From contig JAPLEJ010000040.1 in assembly GCA_026391435.1 (NCBI GenBank), forward strand, positions 62,001 through 126,000: 64,000 nt of DNA, in the 5' to 3' direction. The stretch is from Bacteroidota bacterium. Its GTDB lineage: Bacteria; Bacteroidota; Bacteroidia; Chitinophagales; Chitinophagaceae. Below the pieces are notes generated by a model. That model saw nothing but the letters and a program-made list of their open reading frames with translations, was not told the DNA's origin and ran no database searches. A program made the position numbers and the translations under genes. The first letter of the stretch is position 1, and the number at the start of each line of letters is the position of its first letter. Positions 34,291 to 43,611 of this stretch are shown one piece after another.

Positions 34291-37185
34291 TTATTTTAGA
34301 GCGTGGTATATGGCTTCTTGTATTTTTGGGCGAAGATTAAGTTCACTATATGCTTTATTGTTACGAGTGGGGTATACTCGATTGGCTAAAAATATAAAAA
34401 GTAAATCATGTTCTGGATCGGCCCATACACAGGGGCCAGTAAATCCTGTATGCCCAAAAGTGGAAGGAGAAACACTTAAGCTTGGATAGGGATCTTTTAG
34501 GCTTGCATTATTTTTTTCTGGTTTATCAAAGCCCAATCCTCTTCTACTATTTTCTGTATTATAAGCAGTAAAATGGGCTACAGTTGCCGGTTCGAAATAT
34601 TTTTTTCCTTCCCATTCTCCTTTATTCAATAGCATTTCGTAAAGCTTAGCCAAATCGGTTGCATTACTAAATAAGCCTGCATGACCAGCAATGCCACCCA
34701 TGACCGAAGCGCCCTCATCGTGCACAACACCTTGCAACAATTCATGACGATAATAATCATCCACTTCGGTGGCGGCTATTTTATCAAGACTTGTTTTTTG
34801 TAATGGTAAAAATCCTGTGGAAGTCATACCCAATGGGCTGTAAAAATTTTGAGTAGTGTACTCATTTAAATTCATTCCAGATACTTGTTCAACGATTTGA
34901 CCTAGAAAAATAAAATCATTATCACTATAAACATATTTTCCGGCTGTGGTGATGGGACTTTTTAAAATTTTATATTGAATGGTATCCATCCAGCTGTCTA
35001 ATAAATATTTGGTGGGGGTAATCATTTTGTGATGGTCCTTATCACTAACACTAACTACTAAGTTTTCGATAAAACTGCCATCTGGTTTCATTAATGATTC
35101 ATAAAATTTGATAAAGGGAAATAATCCTGCTTGATGTAATAATAAATCCTTTAGTGTAATTTTTGCTTTTTCATTACCCACTACCCATGGCAAGTAATCG
35201 CCAATGGTGTTGTTAATATCCACTTTCCCTTCCTCTACTAATTTCATGATGGAAACGGTCGTTGCACTCACTTTTGTTACAGAAGCTAAGTCGTAACTAG
35301 TTTCAAGTGTTACGGGAGCAGATTGCTCACCTGCAATTTTTCCATATGCTTTATTAAAAATAATCTTATTGTTTTTAGCTACTAAAACCTGACATCCTGG
35401 AATTGCTTTTTTTCGAATAGCATCTTCTACTATTGAATCAATGATTGATAATTTATTGATGTCAATATCTAATGAGGTCACTTGAGCTTCTGTTGTTGCA
35501 GATATTGAGGTAGTTTCATTTTTATAGCTTGCCCCCATTGGTAGATTGTCACTCACTGTTACAGGTAATTTTCCAGTGGCTTGGATTTTCCCTTGAAGCC
35601 ATTGCAATACCGAATTTTGTGTAAAAATATTATCTTCGTATGCGAATAATATGTTTTTAATTTTATTAAAATCGGCTACTGCGTAAGGATTCCCAAAAAT
35701 AAGATACATCCAAGAATTAGGATGTTCTTCTTGTAAGAAAGTCAAAATAGGAGTGGGTATTTCAAAATGTTTTGCGGGGCGTTTATTGTAATTGTGAAGT
35801 CCAATGATGACTTGATCGTATTCGTTTAAGCTTGTTTTCAAATTTCCCAATTGACCTAGTTCCCCTGCACCTACATAAATAATTTTTACTTGGAATTGTT
35901 CAGCTAATTGTTTTGTTAAACTGTTTTCTTGAGATTGGTTTAGCGCTACATAAACTATTTTTTTATTTTTATTTAATATTGGCTGTGTAGAATTATTATT
36001 TAGGAAAGTGAGTGATTGGGATGCCATTTTTTCCTTGATGGCCGCTACTGATTTATTTAAATCTGCAGTGATATTTGTGGTATCGATCACTTGTTGGTTG
36101 TATAAGCCATGTTTGTATTTCGCAGTCAATACTTTAAGTACCCTTTTGTTTATATCATCTTTTGAAATCCTTTTTTCTTTAATTGCGGTTCGTATTTTTT
36201 GAATTGTTTGCTCAATATCGCCAGGTAAGCAAAGCATATCGTTGCCTGCTATGATGGCTTGTACATTGGCTTCTCCTTGCGGAAAATAATTAGTAATGGC
36301 TTTCATATCCAAAGCATCTGTTATACTAAGTCCTTTGAAACCCAGTTCATTTTTTAATATTCCATTAACTGCTTTAGCAGATAAGGAAGTGGCTAAATTG
36401 GGGGTATTATCAATGGAGGGAACGGACAAGTGTGCCACCATAATAGATTCAATACCTGCATCAATCAATGCTTTGAATGGGTCTATTTCCATGGCATCGA
36501 GCTGCTCCCTTGTTTTTGTAATAAGTGGAATATCTAAATGAGAATCTACGGTGACATCACCATGGCCTGGAAAATGTTTTGCTGTTGCCATGATGCCATT
36601 GTCTTGCATTCCTTTCATATAGGCAATGCTGTAGTCGGATACGGTTTGTTTATTTTGTCCAAAACTACGATCATTAATGACGGGGTTAGCAGGATTATTA
36701 TTGATGTCTGCAACAGGAGCATAGTTCACTTGTATGCCTAATCTTTTACATTGTGCAGCGACAGCAGCGCCCATCTCGTAGATTAAATGACTTGAAGACA
36801 TTGCACCAAGTGAAAGTTGTCTTGGGAACATTTCGACACTATCCAAACGCATGCCTACACCCCATTCCGCATCCATGGAAATAAGTAATGGTGTTTTAGC
36901 AATAGATTGATATAAATTAGTTTGGATTGCTTCTCTTACAGGCCCTCCTTGAAAGAAGCAAAGCCCTCCCACGTTAAATTTTTTTATGAGCGAAGCAAGG
37001 GAATCTACTTTTTTTGCATCCCAATTGCTATGGGCTCTAATGATCATTAATTGTGCAATCTTTTCATTAAATGATAATGCATTGTATTGTTTTCTTACCC
37101 ATTTTTTTTCATTTTTATTTTGGGCATCAGCGCCTTGTGCTAAAATAAAGAAAGCAAATACAAAGGGGATTATTTTTTTGAACAT
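34291..37185 (-). CDS. Exported GH3 beta-N-acetylglucosaminidase fused to a serine hydrolase (class C beta-lactamase fold)
   Basis: A 964-residue protein with a signal peptide (to about residue 21). Residues 30-370 are a GH3 catalytic domain with KHFPGHGDVTVDSHLDIP, characteristic of NagZ-like enzymes, and a nucleophile Asp in ITDALDMKAI. Residues about 390-550 are a GH3 C-terminal-like domain. Residues 580-964 are a beta-lactamase/D-aminopeptidase fold: SVTK (SxxK, about residue 635), YSDND (YxN), and HTGFTG near the end. This combination is seen in Bacteroidota and suggests concerted cleavage of sugar and peptide in peptidoglycan turnover. The substrate is inferred. Confidence 0.85.
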   Translation of the reverse strand: MFKKIIPFVFAFFILAQGADAQNKNEKKWVRKQYNALSFNEKIAQLMIIRAHSNWDAKKVDSLASLIKKFNVGGLCFFQGGPVREAIQTNLYQSIAKTPLLISMDAEWGVGMRLDSVEMFPRQLSLGAMSSSHLIYEMGAAVAAQCKRLGIQVNYAPVADINNNPANPVINDRSFGQNKQTVSDYSIAYMKGMQDNGIMATAKHFPGHGDVTVDSHLDIPLITKTREQLDAMEIDPFKALIDAGIESIMVAHLSVPSIDNTPNLATSLSAKAVNGILKNELGFKGLSITDALDMKAITNYFPQGEANVQAIIAGNDMLCLPGDIEQTIQKIRTAIKEKRISKDDINKRVLKVLTAKYKHGLYNQQVIDTTNITADLNKSVAAIKEKMASQSLTFLNNNSTQPILNKNKKIVYVALNQSQENSLTKQLAEQFQVKIIYVGAGELGQLGNLKTSLNEYDQVIIGLHNYNKRPAKHFEIPTPILTFLQEEHPNSWMYLIFGNPYAVADFNKIKNILFAYEDNIFTQNSVLQWLQGKIQATGKLPVTVSDNLPMGASYKNETTSISATTEAQVTSLDIDINKLSIIDSIVEDAIRKKAIPGCQVLVAKNNKIIFNKAYGKIAGEQSAPVTLETSYDLASVTKVSATTVSIMKLVEEGKVDINNTIGDYLPWVVGNEKAKITLKDLLLHQAGLFPFIKFYESLMKPDGSFIENLVVSVSDKDHHKMITPTKYLLDSWMDTIQYKILKSPITTAGKYVYSDNDFIFLGQIVEQVSGMNLNEYTTQNFYSPLGMTSTGFLPLQKTSLDKIAATEVDDYYRHELLQGVVHDEGASVMGGIAGHAGLFSNATDLAKLYEMLLNKGEWEGKKYFEPATVAHFTAYNTENSRRGLGFDKPEKNNASLKDPYPSLSVSPSTFGHTGFTGPCVWADPEHDLLFIFLANRVYPTRNNKAYSELNLRPKIQEAIYHALK

Positions 37186-37266
37186 AAGAAAGTATTTATT
37201 TTATTTCTACTTTATGTAACAGTTACATAAAAGTTAAATTCATTTTGTATTGCAATTTAAGGATAA

Positions 37267-37300
37267 AAAAAAGCTTACCCTTGGTTAGGTAAGCTTTTTT
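37267..37300 (-). terminator. Intrinsic terminator after DUF5606 (bidirectional sequence)
   Basis: A 13-bp stem AAAAAAGCTTACC (37267-37279) with GGTAAGCTTTTTT (37288-37300), 8-base loop. It lies 27 bases beyond the stop of the DUF5606 gene and ends in T-tracts on both strands. Confidence 0.8.
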
Positions 37301-37326
37301 ATAATGTTATCTATATTCTTTAGATA

Positions 37327-37743
37327 CTAGGAATTGTCTGCTGTTTCTTCTTCCTCGTCGGCTGGCAAAACGGGTTCAACGCCTGCTTTTTGTAATTGGG
37401 CAAACCATTTTACCATTTTCTTCATATCGCTTGGGTATACGCGTTCGAAATCCATTTTTGGGTATACCTTTTTAAAATAGGCTTGAGTGGCTTTTGCGTC
37501 CTTTTCGGAGGGTAATTTTTCACTTGATTTGCCCATGGCTATGAATACTTCTGCCAAGAACACATTATCGTGGGTTGTGAACACCTCAATGCTCTCTAAA
37601 TGTGAAAATTGGTGTGCTCTTGAGCTAATGAATTGAGTGGTATTGTTTTCGAGTGATTTTGCTATAGCACCATCGCTTTTACTAGTCAATAATTCGAATA
37701 ATCCTGACATGCCTGAAACGGAGATCAATTTGTTGTATTCCAT
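37327..37743 (-). CDS. DUF5606 domain protein
   Basis: A 138-residue cytosolic protein: LISVSGMSGLFELLTSKSDGAIAKSLENN, an SH3-like small domain, then KKVYPKMDFERVYPSDMKKMVKWFAQL and an acidic tail. It matches the Bacteroidota-restricted family of uncharacterised proteins as I remember it. The function is unknown. It is monocistronic, divergent from the KdnA-like gene. Confidence 0.7.
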   Translation of the reverse strand: MEYNKLISVSGMSGLFELLTSKSDGAIAKSLENNTTQFISSRAHQFSHLESIEVFTTHDNVFLAEVFIAMGKSSEKLPSEKDAKATQAYFKKVYPKMDFERVYPSDMKKMVKWFAQLQKAGVEPVLPADEEEETADNS

Positions 37744-37807
37744 ATGAACGGTACTTTTTTTTACGGGCGCAAATTACTGAAAAACACCCAATTTTCATTT
37801 TTTAAAC

Positions 37808-37815
37808 TACCTTTG
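37808..37815 (+). promoter_or_regulatory. Bacteroidota -7 box for the kdnA-rpoN operon
   Basis: TACCTTTG matches TAnnTTTG, 22 bases before the ATG at 37838. No clear -33. Confidence 0.45.
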
Positions 37816-37837
37816 TTTATCATAAAAAATCAAGCAT

Positions 37838-39037
37838 ATGCCTGGGTTTGAATTATTTGGAGAAGAAGAAAAAAAGCAAGTCAACGAAGTCCTTGAAACG
37901 GGTATTTTGATGCGTTATGGCTTTGATGGGCCTAGAAAAGGTATTTGGAAATCAAAAGAGTTAGAACAAGCCATTTGCCAAACCTTTGGTAGTCAGCACG
38001 CCCAACTTACATCTAGTGGTACAGCCGCATTAACTACTGCCATGGCGGCATTGGGAATTGGAGCGAATGACGAGGTGATTATGCCTGCATTTACCTTTGT
38101 AGCAAGTTTTGAAGCCATATTGAGTATGGGGGCTATTCCCGTTTTAGTAGATATTGACGAAACTTTAACCTTATCGCCTGCCGCAGTCAAAGCTGCGATT
38201 ACACCTAAAACAAAGTGTATTATGCCAGTGCATATGTGTGGCAGCATGGCCGACTTAGATGCCTTGAAACAAATTTGCGATGAGCATCATTTAATATTAT
38301 TAGAAGACGCCTGCCAAAGTATTGGCGGAACTTATAAAGGGAAACACCTTGGAACTATAGGACACGCGGGTACCTTTTCATTTGATTTTGTAAAAACGAT
38401 CACCTGCGGCGAAGGGGGAGTTGTGATGACCAATGACAAAGATGTTTATACAAAAGTGGATGCCTTTACCGACCACGGACATGATCATGCTGGTGTTGAT
38501 CGTGGTGCAGATTTACATCCCTATTTAGGATACAATTTTAGAATCAGTGAATTGCATGCGGCAGTAGGTTTAGCCCAAATAAAAAAATTAGATTTATTTA
38601 TTTCAATTCAACGAAAAAATAATCAAATACTAAAGTCCTATTTAGAGCAGGTGCCTGGTATTCGTTTTAGAGTCGTACCCGATCCTGCTGGAGATAGCGG
38701 AAGTTTTTTATCTTGGTTTTTACCCACTGCTGAAGCAACCGAGAAAGCCATTGCTGCATTTAAAGAGGCGGGTATCATGGCAGGTAATTTTTATTGGTTT
38801 GCTAATAATTGGCATTATATAAAAAAGTGGGATCATTTAAAAAATGCAAATAGTTTGTATCCTTTAAGTGAGGCACAACAAACTGCTTTAACCAAATTAA
38901 ACAAGACCGATTTTTCTAAAAGTGATCTTATCATGAGTAAGTGTATATCTACCGCCATTAGTTTGGTTTGGACAGAAGAACAAGTACATGAAAAAGGGGC
39001 TAAGTTTTTGCAAGTTTTACAACAAGTACTTTCCTAA
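37838..39037 (+). CDS. DegT/DnrJ/EryC1 aminotransferase, KdnA-like
   Basis: A 399-residue PLP sugar aminotransferase. MPGFELFG at the N-terminus, TSSGTAALTTAMAALGIG, HMCGSMADLDAL, LLEDACQSIGGTYKG, the PLP lysine in FDFVKTITCGEGG (about residue 186), DHGHDHAGVDRGAD and NNWHYIKKW follow the pattern I remember for KdnA, which makes 8-amino-8-deoxy-KDO in Shewanella lipopolysaccharide. The partner dehydrogenase KdnB is not in the window. A different aminosugar is possible. rpoN follows after 12 bases. Confidence 0.72.
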   Translation: MPGFELFGEEEKKQVNEVLETGILMRYGFDGPRKGIWKSKELEQAICQTFGSQHAQLTSSGTAALTTAMAALGIGANDEVIMPAFTFVASFEAILSMGAIPVLVDIDETLTLSPAAVKAAITPKTKCIMPVHMCGSMADLDALKQICDEHHLILLEDACQSIGGTYKGKHLGTIGHAGTFSFDFVKTITCGEGGVVMTNDKDVYTKVDAFTDHGHDHAGVDRGADLHPYLGYNFRISELHAAVGLAQIKKLDLFISIQRKNNQILKSYLEQVPGIRFRVVPDPAGDSGSFLSWFLPTAEATEKAIAAFKEAGIMAGNFYWFANNWHYIKKWDHLKNANSLYPLSEAQQTALTKLNKTDFSKSDLIMSKCISTAISLVWTEEQVHEKGAKFLQVLQQVLS

Positions 39038-39049
39038 ACGCTATATCCC

Positions 39050-40576
39050 ATGTCATTAGGGCAGTCATTGCAACAAAGGCAGTTACAGCGATTATCGCCA
39101 CAGCAAATACAATTAATGAAATTGTTGCAAATTCCTTCTGCTCAAATAGAACAAAGGGTCAAGGAAGAAATGGAGGAAAATCCAGCACTTGAAATGAATG
39201 CCGATTTGTTAGACTCCGATACAAGTTCAGATGATTTTAATGATGAATTTTTACAAGGAACGCAAGAGGAGGAAGAAGCTATACCTGTTGATGAATTTGA
39301 AATGAGTAATGAGGATTTGAATGAATATAATTATGACGAGGATGTAGCAGATTACAAAACTAAGGATGACTATTATCCCGAACTAGATAATGATATTGTA
39401 GTTCCTATCAAAGCTGAAGTAAGCTTGAATGAACAATTAATGAATCAGTTAAGTATGTTGGCTTTGGATGAGCCTTCTTATAAAATTGCAGAGCAAATTA
39501 TAGGAAGCTTGGAGGACGATGGTTATTTACGCCGTGCTTTAAGATCTATTGCTGATGATATGGCATTTAAGCAAAGTATGTGGGTAGAAGAAAAAGAAAT
39601 TGAAGTCGTTTTACAACAAGTGCAACAGTTTGATCCAGCGGGGATCGCCGCACGCGATTTACAAGAATGTTTACTGTTGCAATTAAAACGAAAACAATCA
39701 GATGCAAGATTAATAGATGGGGTAGGGCAAACGAATACGACTTCAAATATAAAATTAGCCATTGCAGTCATTGAAAAATATTTTGAAGAATTTACGCGTA
39801 AGCATTATGATAAAATTCAAAAAAGTTTGCATCTGAGTGATAGCGAGATAAAAGAAGTATTACATCAAATATTAAACTTAAATCCTAGGCCAGGGGCCGA
39901 TACTACAGAACAACCTAAGTCCGGAATGTACATCATTCCTGATTTTACAGTAGTTATTAATAATGGAATAGTAGAATTATCATTAAACAGTCGAAATGCG
40001 CCGCCACTAATTATTAGTGATGACTATAAAATGATGTTAAAAGAATATGAGCGCGGAAAAAAACAAGATAAATCACAAAAAGAAGCTGTTTTTTTTATTA
40101 AGCAAAAAATAGATGCGGCAAAATGGTTTATTGAAATGATTCAACAAAGACAACATACCTTACTCATGACCATGAAGGCTATAATGGCACATCAGCAAGG
40201 TTTTTTTGCCACAGGGGATACCACTCAGTTACGCCCTATGATTTTAAAGGATATTGCTACAGTGACTGGATTGGATGTGTCTACAGTGAGTAGGGTGGCC
40301 AATAGTAAATATGTACAAACTGAATTTGGCACTTATTTATTAAAATACTTTTTCAGTGAATCATTGACAACCGATTCAGGAGAAGAAGTGAGTACGAAGG
40401 AGGTAAAAGCAATTTTATTAGAAATGATTCAACAGGAAGATAAACATAAACCATTAAGTGACGATGAATTAACACTTCAACTGCAACAAAAGGGATACAA
40501 TATCGCAAGGCGGACGGTAGCTAAATACAGAGAATTATTAAATATTCCAGTAGCAAGACTCCGAAAGGAATTATAA
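39050..40576 (+). CDS. rpoN: RNA polymerase sigma-54 factor
   Basis: A 508-residue sigma-54. Region I is the Gln/Leu-rich N-terminus LQQRQLQRLSPQQIQLMKLLQIP, followed by an acidic region II (about 55-120), the core-binding region III and the RpoN box ARRTVAKYRE at about residue 486, the diagnostic -24 recognition motif. It requires an AAA+ activator; none is encoded here. It lies within a plus-strand block between the KdnA-like gene and membrane-protein genes. Confidence 0.95.
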   Translation: MSLGQSLQQRQLQRLSPQQIQLMKLLQIPSAQIEQRVKEEMEENPALEMNADLLDSDTSSDDFNDEFLQGTQEEEEAIPVDEFEMSNEDLNEYNYDEDVADYKTKDDYYPELDNDIVVPIKAEVSLNEQLMNQLSMLALDEPSYKIAEQIIGSLEDDGYLRRALRSIADDMAFKQSMWVEEKEIEVVLQQVQQFDPAGIAARDLQECLLLQLKRKQSDARLIDGVGQTNTTSNIKLAIAVIEKYFEEFTRKHYDKIQKSLHLSDSEIKEVLHQILNLNPRPGADTTEQPKSGMYIIPDFTVVINNGIVELSLNSRNAPPLIISDDYKMMLKEYERGKKQDKSQKEAVFFIKQKIDAAKWFIEMIQQRQHTLLMTMKAIMAHQQGFFATGDTTQLRPMILKDIATVTGLDVSTVSRVANSKYVQTEFGTYLLKYFFSESLTTDSGEEVSTKEVKAILLEMIQQEDKHKPLSDDELTLQLQQKGYNIARRTVAKYRELLNIPVARLRKEL

Positions 40577-40594
40577 ATTAATTTGAATACCCTT

Positions 40595-41236
40595 ATGCAA
40601 GAAAATACCCCCGCGCCAGTCGTGAAATATTTTGGAAACATCATTTCCTATGTTTTTCATCCCTTATTTATTCCCACTTATTTCATGCTCTATTTAATTC
40701 AAGTAGTTCCGTATGAATTTGTGGGCATTACGGATTGGCAATTAAAATTGAGGGTATTTAGTGTTTTTTGGTTAACTGCATTTTTCCCGGCATTTGCCGT
40801 TTTTTTATTATGGAGATTAAAATTAAGCAACAATATCTTTTTGAAAACTCAAAAAGAACGTATCATACCCTATGTAATTGTGATGTTTTTTTATTGGTGG
40901 ATGTATTATTTAAGCCGCAATTTTGTGGACCAACCATTCGCCTTAAAATATTTTTATTTTGGCGTTTTTATTGCTAGTTCTTTAGGATTAGTAGTTAATA
41001 ATTTTATCAAAGTAAGTTTGCATGGTATGGCCATGGGTGGTGTATTGACCGCCGTCTTTTTAGTGGGGATTCAGTACCCCATTAACAATATGATATGGGA
41101 TATATTGTTGATCTTTATAACAGGTATAGTGATTAGTGCGCGTATGATAGTGAGTGATCATAGTCGTCAAGAATTAATCGTTGGTGTAATGATAGGAGTA
41201 TTAACTCAAACAGTGGCTTATTTATGGGTGGGGTAA
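40595..41236 (+). CDS. PAP2-like membrane protein
   Basis: A 213-residue membrane protein with about six helices. Parts of the PAP2 phosphatase signature are visible: SLHG in the second block, and ARMIVSDHSRQE in the third, where the canonical SRxxxxxHxxxD appears with Ala for Ser and Glu for Asp. The first block is degenerate (KTQKERIIP). It may be a diverged lipid phosphatase or an inactive relative. The ATG at 40595 is preferred to the TTG at 40583. Confidence 0.6.
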   Translation: MQENTPAPVVKYFGNIISYVFHPLFIPTYFMLYLIQVVPYEFVGITDWQLKLRVFSVFWLTAFFPAFAVFLLWRLKLSNNIFLKTQKERIIPYVIVMFFYWWMYYLSRNFVDQPFALKYFYFGVFIASSLGLVVNNFIKVSLHGMAMGGVLTAVFLVGIQYPINNMIWDILLIFITGIVISARMIVSDHSRQELIVGVMIGVLTQTVAYLWVG

Positions 41237-41251
41237 TTTAAAAATAAAACT

Positions 41252-43579
41252 ATGTGGCATCAATTAGGTAAGGCAATTTTAAAGTATAAAGTATATTTTT
41301 TATCCTTTTTATTTATAGCCACTATTTTCATGGGTTACTTTGCTGCTCAGGTTAAGTTGAGTTATGAATTCACAAAAGCCATACCCGAGGATAATCCTAA
41401 GTTTGTTATTTATAAAAACTTTGTCAAAAAATTTGGTGTCGATGGAACCACCATCGTTGTCGGTTTCCAAACAGATAAAATGTTTACCACGCCTGTGTTT
41501 AATGATTTATTTGAATTACATCATCAAATCAAAAAAATTCCAGGTGTTACTGAAGTTTTAAGTATTCCATTTGCATATACGCTTTCTAAGGATACCATAA
41601 CAACGCGCTTTCTTGCTCAAAAAGTTTTTCATGCTCCTTATACGACTGATAGCGCTCTATTCGCAGATCAAAAGGTGTTTGAACAATTGCCTTTTTACAA
41701 AAATTTATTATACAATCCAAGCACACATGCTTACATGATGGCGATTAGTTTTATACCTGACTCCATCAATAGTGCTTCAAGGTCACATTTAATACATCTA
41801 TTAGAAGATCAATTAAATGTTTTTACAAAACACACTAATTTGGCTGTGCATATTAGCGGCTTACCCTATATCAGAACTATTTTAGCTAATCGTATTAAAA
41901 AAGAAATGCTATGGTTTTTAATGGGGTCTTTATTTTTATCAGCCATCACTTTATTATTATTTTTTAGATCTTTTTCTGCCACTTTAATGAGTTTAGCAGT
42001 GGTAGCAATGGGGGTGATTTGGAGTCTTGGAACCATGGTTTTATTGGGTCAAAAAATAACATTATTAACCGCATTAATTCCACCCTTGGTGGTAGTCATA
42101 GGGATTCCTAATTGCATCTATTTTTTAAATAAATACCATACGGCATATAATGAAACACAAGATCGTGATAAAGCGATTGTGCAAATGGTAAGCAAGATGG
42201 GTATTGTTACTTTATTTTGCAATCTCACTGCTGCCATTGGATTTTTTGTTTTTGCATTTACTAAAAGTCCATTGTTAAAAGAATTTGGATGGGTATCTGG
42301 AATAAATATTATGGCTTTATTTTTTATAAGTTTATTTTTTATTCCTCCTGTTTTAAGTTATTTAGCGCCTCCAAAAGCACAGCATGTTAAATATTTAGAC
42401 AATCCATTTTTAACTTCCATTTTAGTTAAAATTGAAAAATATACTTTTAAGCATACTAAATGGGTATTTAGTATTACCCTCCTTTTAGTCATTGTTTCTA
42501 TATTAGGTGTGTTGCGAATTAAAAAAGAGGCTTTTATAGTAGACGACCTTCCAAAGAAAGACAAATTGTATACCGACCTTAAATGGTTTGAGCAAAATGG
42601 GGGAGGTGTGATGCCTTTGGAAATTATTATTGATACCAAAAAACGAAATGGTTTATTGAGAAGCATTAAACCATTAGAAAATATAGACGCTTTACAGCAA
42701 TATCTCGTGCAACAACCGGAATTGGGCAGACCTTTGGGATTACTTGAAGGGATTAAGTTCGCTAAGCAATCCTTTTATGATGGAGATACGATTGCTTATA
42801 GTGCACCCACCGCTACCGAAATGGCTTTTATAGCACCTTATTTAGCGATGGCAAACAATAAAGTAAATGATAGTAATAAGAATCAAGGCCCCAGTCAATT
42901 ATTAAATAAATTCATAGATTCTGCAAAACAACAAACAAGGGTAAGTGTGAATATGAAAGATATTGGAAGTGCCCAATTACCTAAATTTTTAACACGACTA
43001 GATAGTGCGACGAAAGCCATTTTTGATAGTACGAAATACAATATTCAAATCACAGGGAGCAGTGTTACTTTTTTAGAAGGTAGTAATTTTATAATTAAAG
43101 GGTTAGGGGAGTCCATTTTTTGGGCATTTTTGTTAATTGCCATTTGTATGTTGTTTTTATTTAGATCCTTTCCCATACTTATTTGTTCATTGATTCCAAA
43201 TCTGGTCCCTTTATTAATTACTGCGGGCGTCATGGGATGGGTAGGTATTTCCTTAAAACCATCCACGGTATTGGTTTTTAGTGTCGCTTTAGGAATTGCT
43301 ATTGACGTAACCATTCGTTTTTTAATAAACTATAAACAGGAATTACAAAAATTTGATCATAAAGTACATCCAACATTAATACAAACCATTCAACATACTG
43401 GCATAAGTATTATTTATACTAGTTTAGTATTAGTTGCGGGCTTTGTTATATTTTGTTTTAGTGAATTTGGAGGTACCCAAGCATTAGGATGGTTAACTTC
43501 ACTCACTTTGGTGGTAAGTACATTAACCAATTTGATATTATTACCTGCTTTGATCAAAACTTTCATCAAGGGCAAATAA
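41252..43579 (+). CDS. MMPL/RND superfamily transporter (HpnN-like)
   Basis: A 775-residue RND-type protein with the two-fold layout of one helix, a periplasmic loop and a block of five to six helices, repeated: helices near 15-35, 220-385 and 405-430, 620-770. The sequences LLFFRSFSATLMSLAVVAMG and LFLFRSFPILICSLIPNL are the paired 'F-R-S' turns of the family, and IGIPNCIYFLNKYH and ALGIAIDVTIRFLINYK are the second. Such exporters move lipids or hydrophobic compounds to the outer membrane using proton motive force. It is single-component, with no adaptor gene nearby. Confidence 0.85.
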   Translation: MWHQLGKAILKYKVYFLSFLFIATIFMGYFAAQVKLSYEFTKAIPEDNPKFVIYKNFVKKFGVDGTTIVVGFQTDKMFTTPVFNDLFELHHQIKKIPGVTEVLSIPFAYTLSKDTITTRFLAQKVFHAPYTTDSALFADQKVFEQLPFYKNLLYNPSTHAYMMAISFIPDSINSASRSHLIHLLEDQLNVFTKHTNLAVHISGLPYIRTILANRIKKEMLWFLMGSLFLSAITLLLFFRSFSATLMSLAVVAMGVIWSLGTMVLLGQKITLLTALIPPLVVVIGIPNCIYFLNKYHTAYNETQDRDKAIVQMVSKMGIVTLFCNLTAAIGFFVFAFTKSPLLKEFGWVSGINIMALFFISLFFIPPVLSYLAPPKAQHVKYLDNPFLTSILVKIEKYTFKHTKWVFSITLLLVIVSILGVLRIKKEAFIVDDLPKKDKLYTDLKWFEQNGGGVMPLEIIIDTKKRNGLLRSIKPLENIDALQQYLVQQPELGRPLGLLEGIKFAKQSFYDGDTIAYSAPTATEMAFIAPYLAMANNKVNDSNKNQGPSQLLNKFIDSAKQQTRVSVNMKDIGSAQLPKFLTRLDSATKAIFDSTKYNIQITGSSVTFLEGSNFIIKGLGESIFWAFLLIAICMLFLFRSFPILICSLIPNLVPLLITAGVMGWVGISLKPSTVLVFSVALGIAIDVTIRFLINYKQELQKFDHKVHPTLIQTIQHTGISIIYTSLVLVAGFVIFCFSEFGGTQALGWLTSLTLVVSTLTNLILLPALIKTFIKGK

Positions 43580-43611
43580 TAATCAACATCTTTAAAATGA
43601 ACTCCCTTCAA

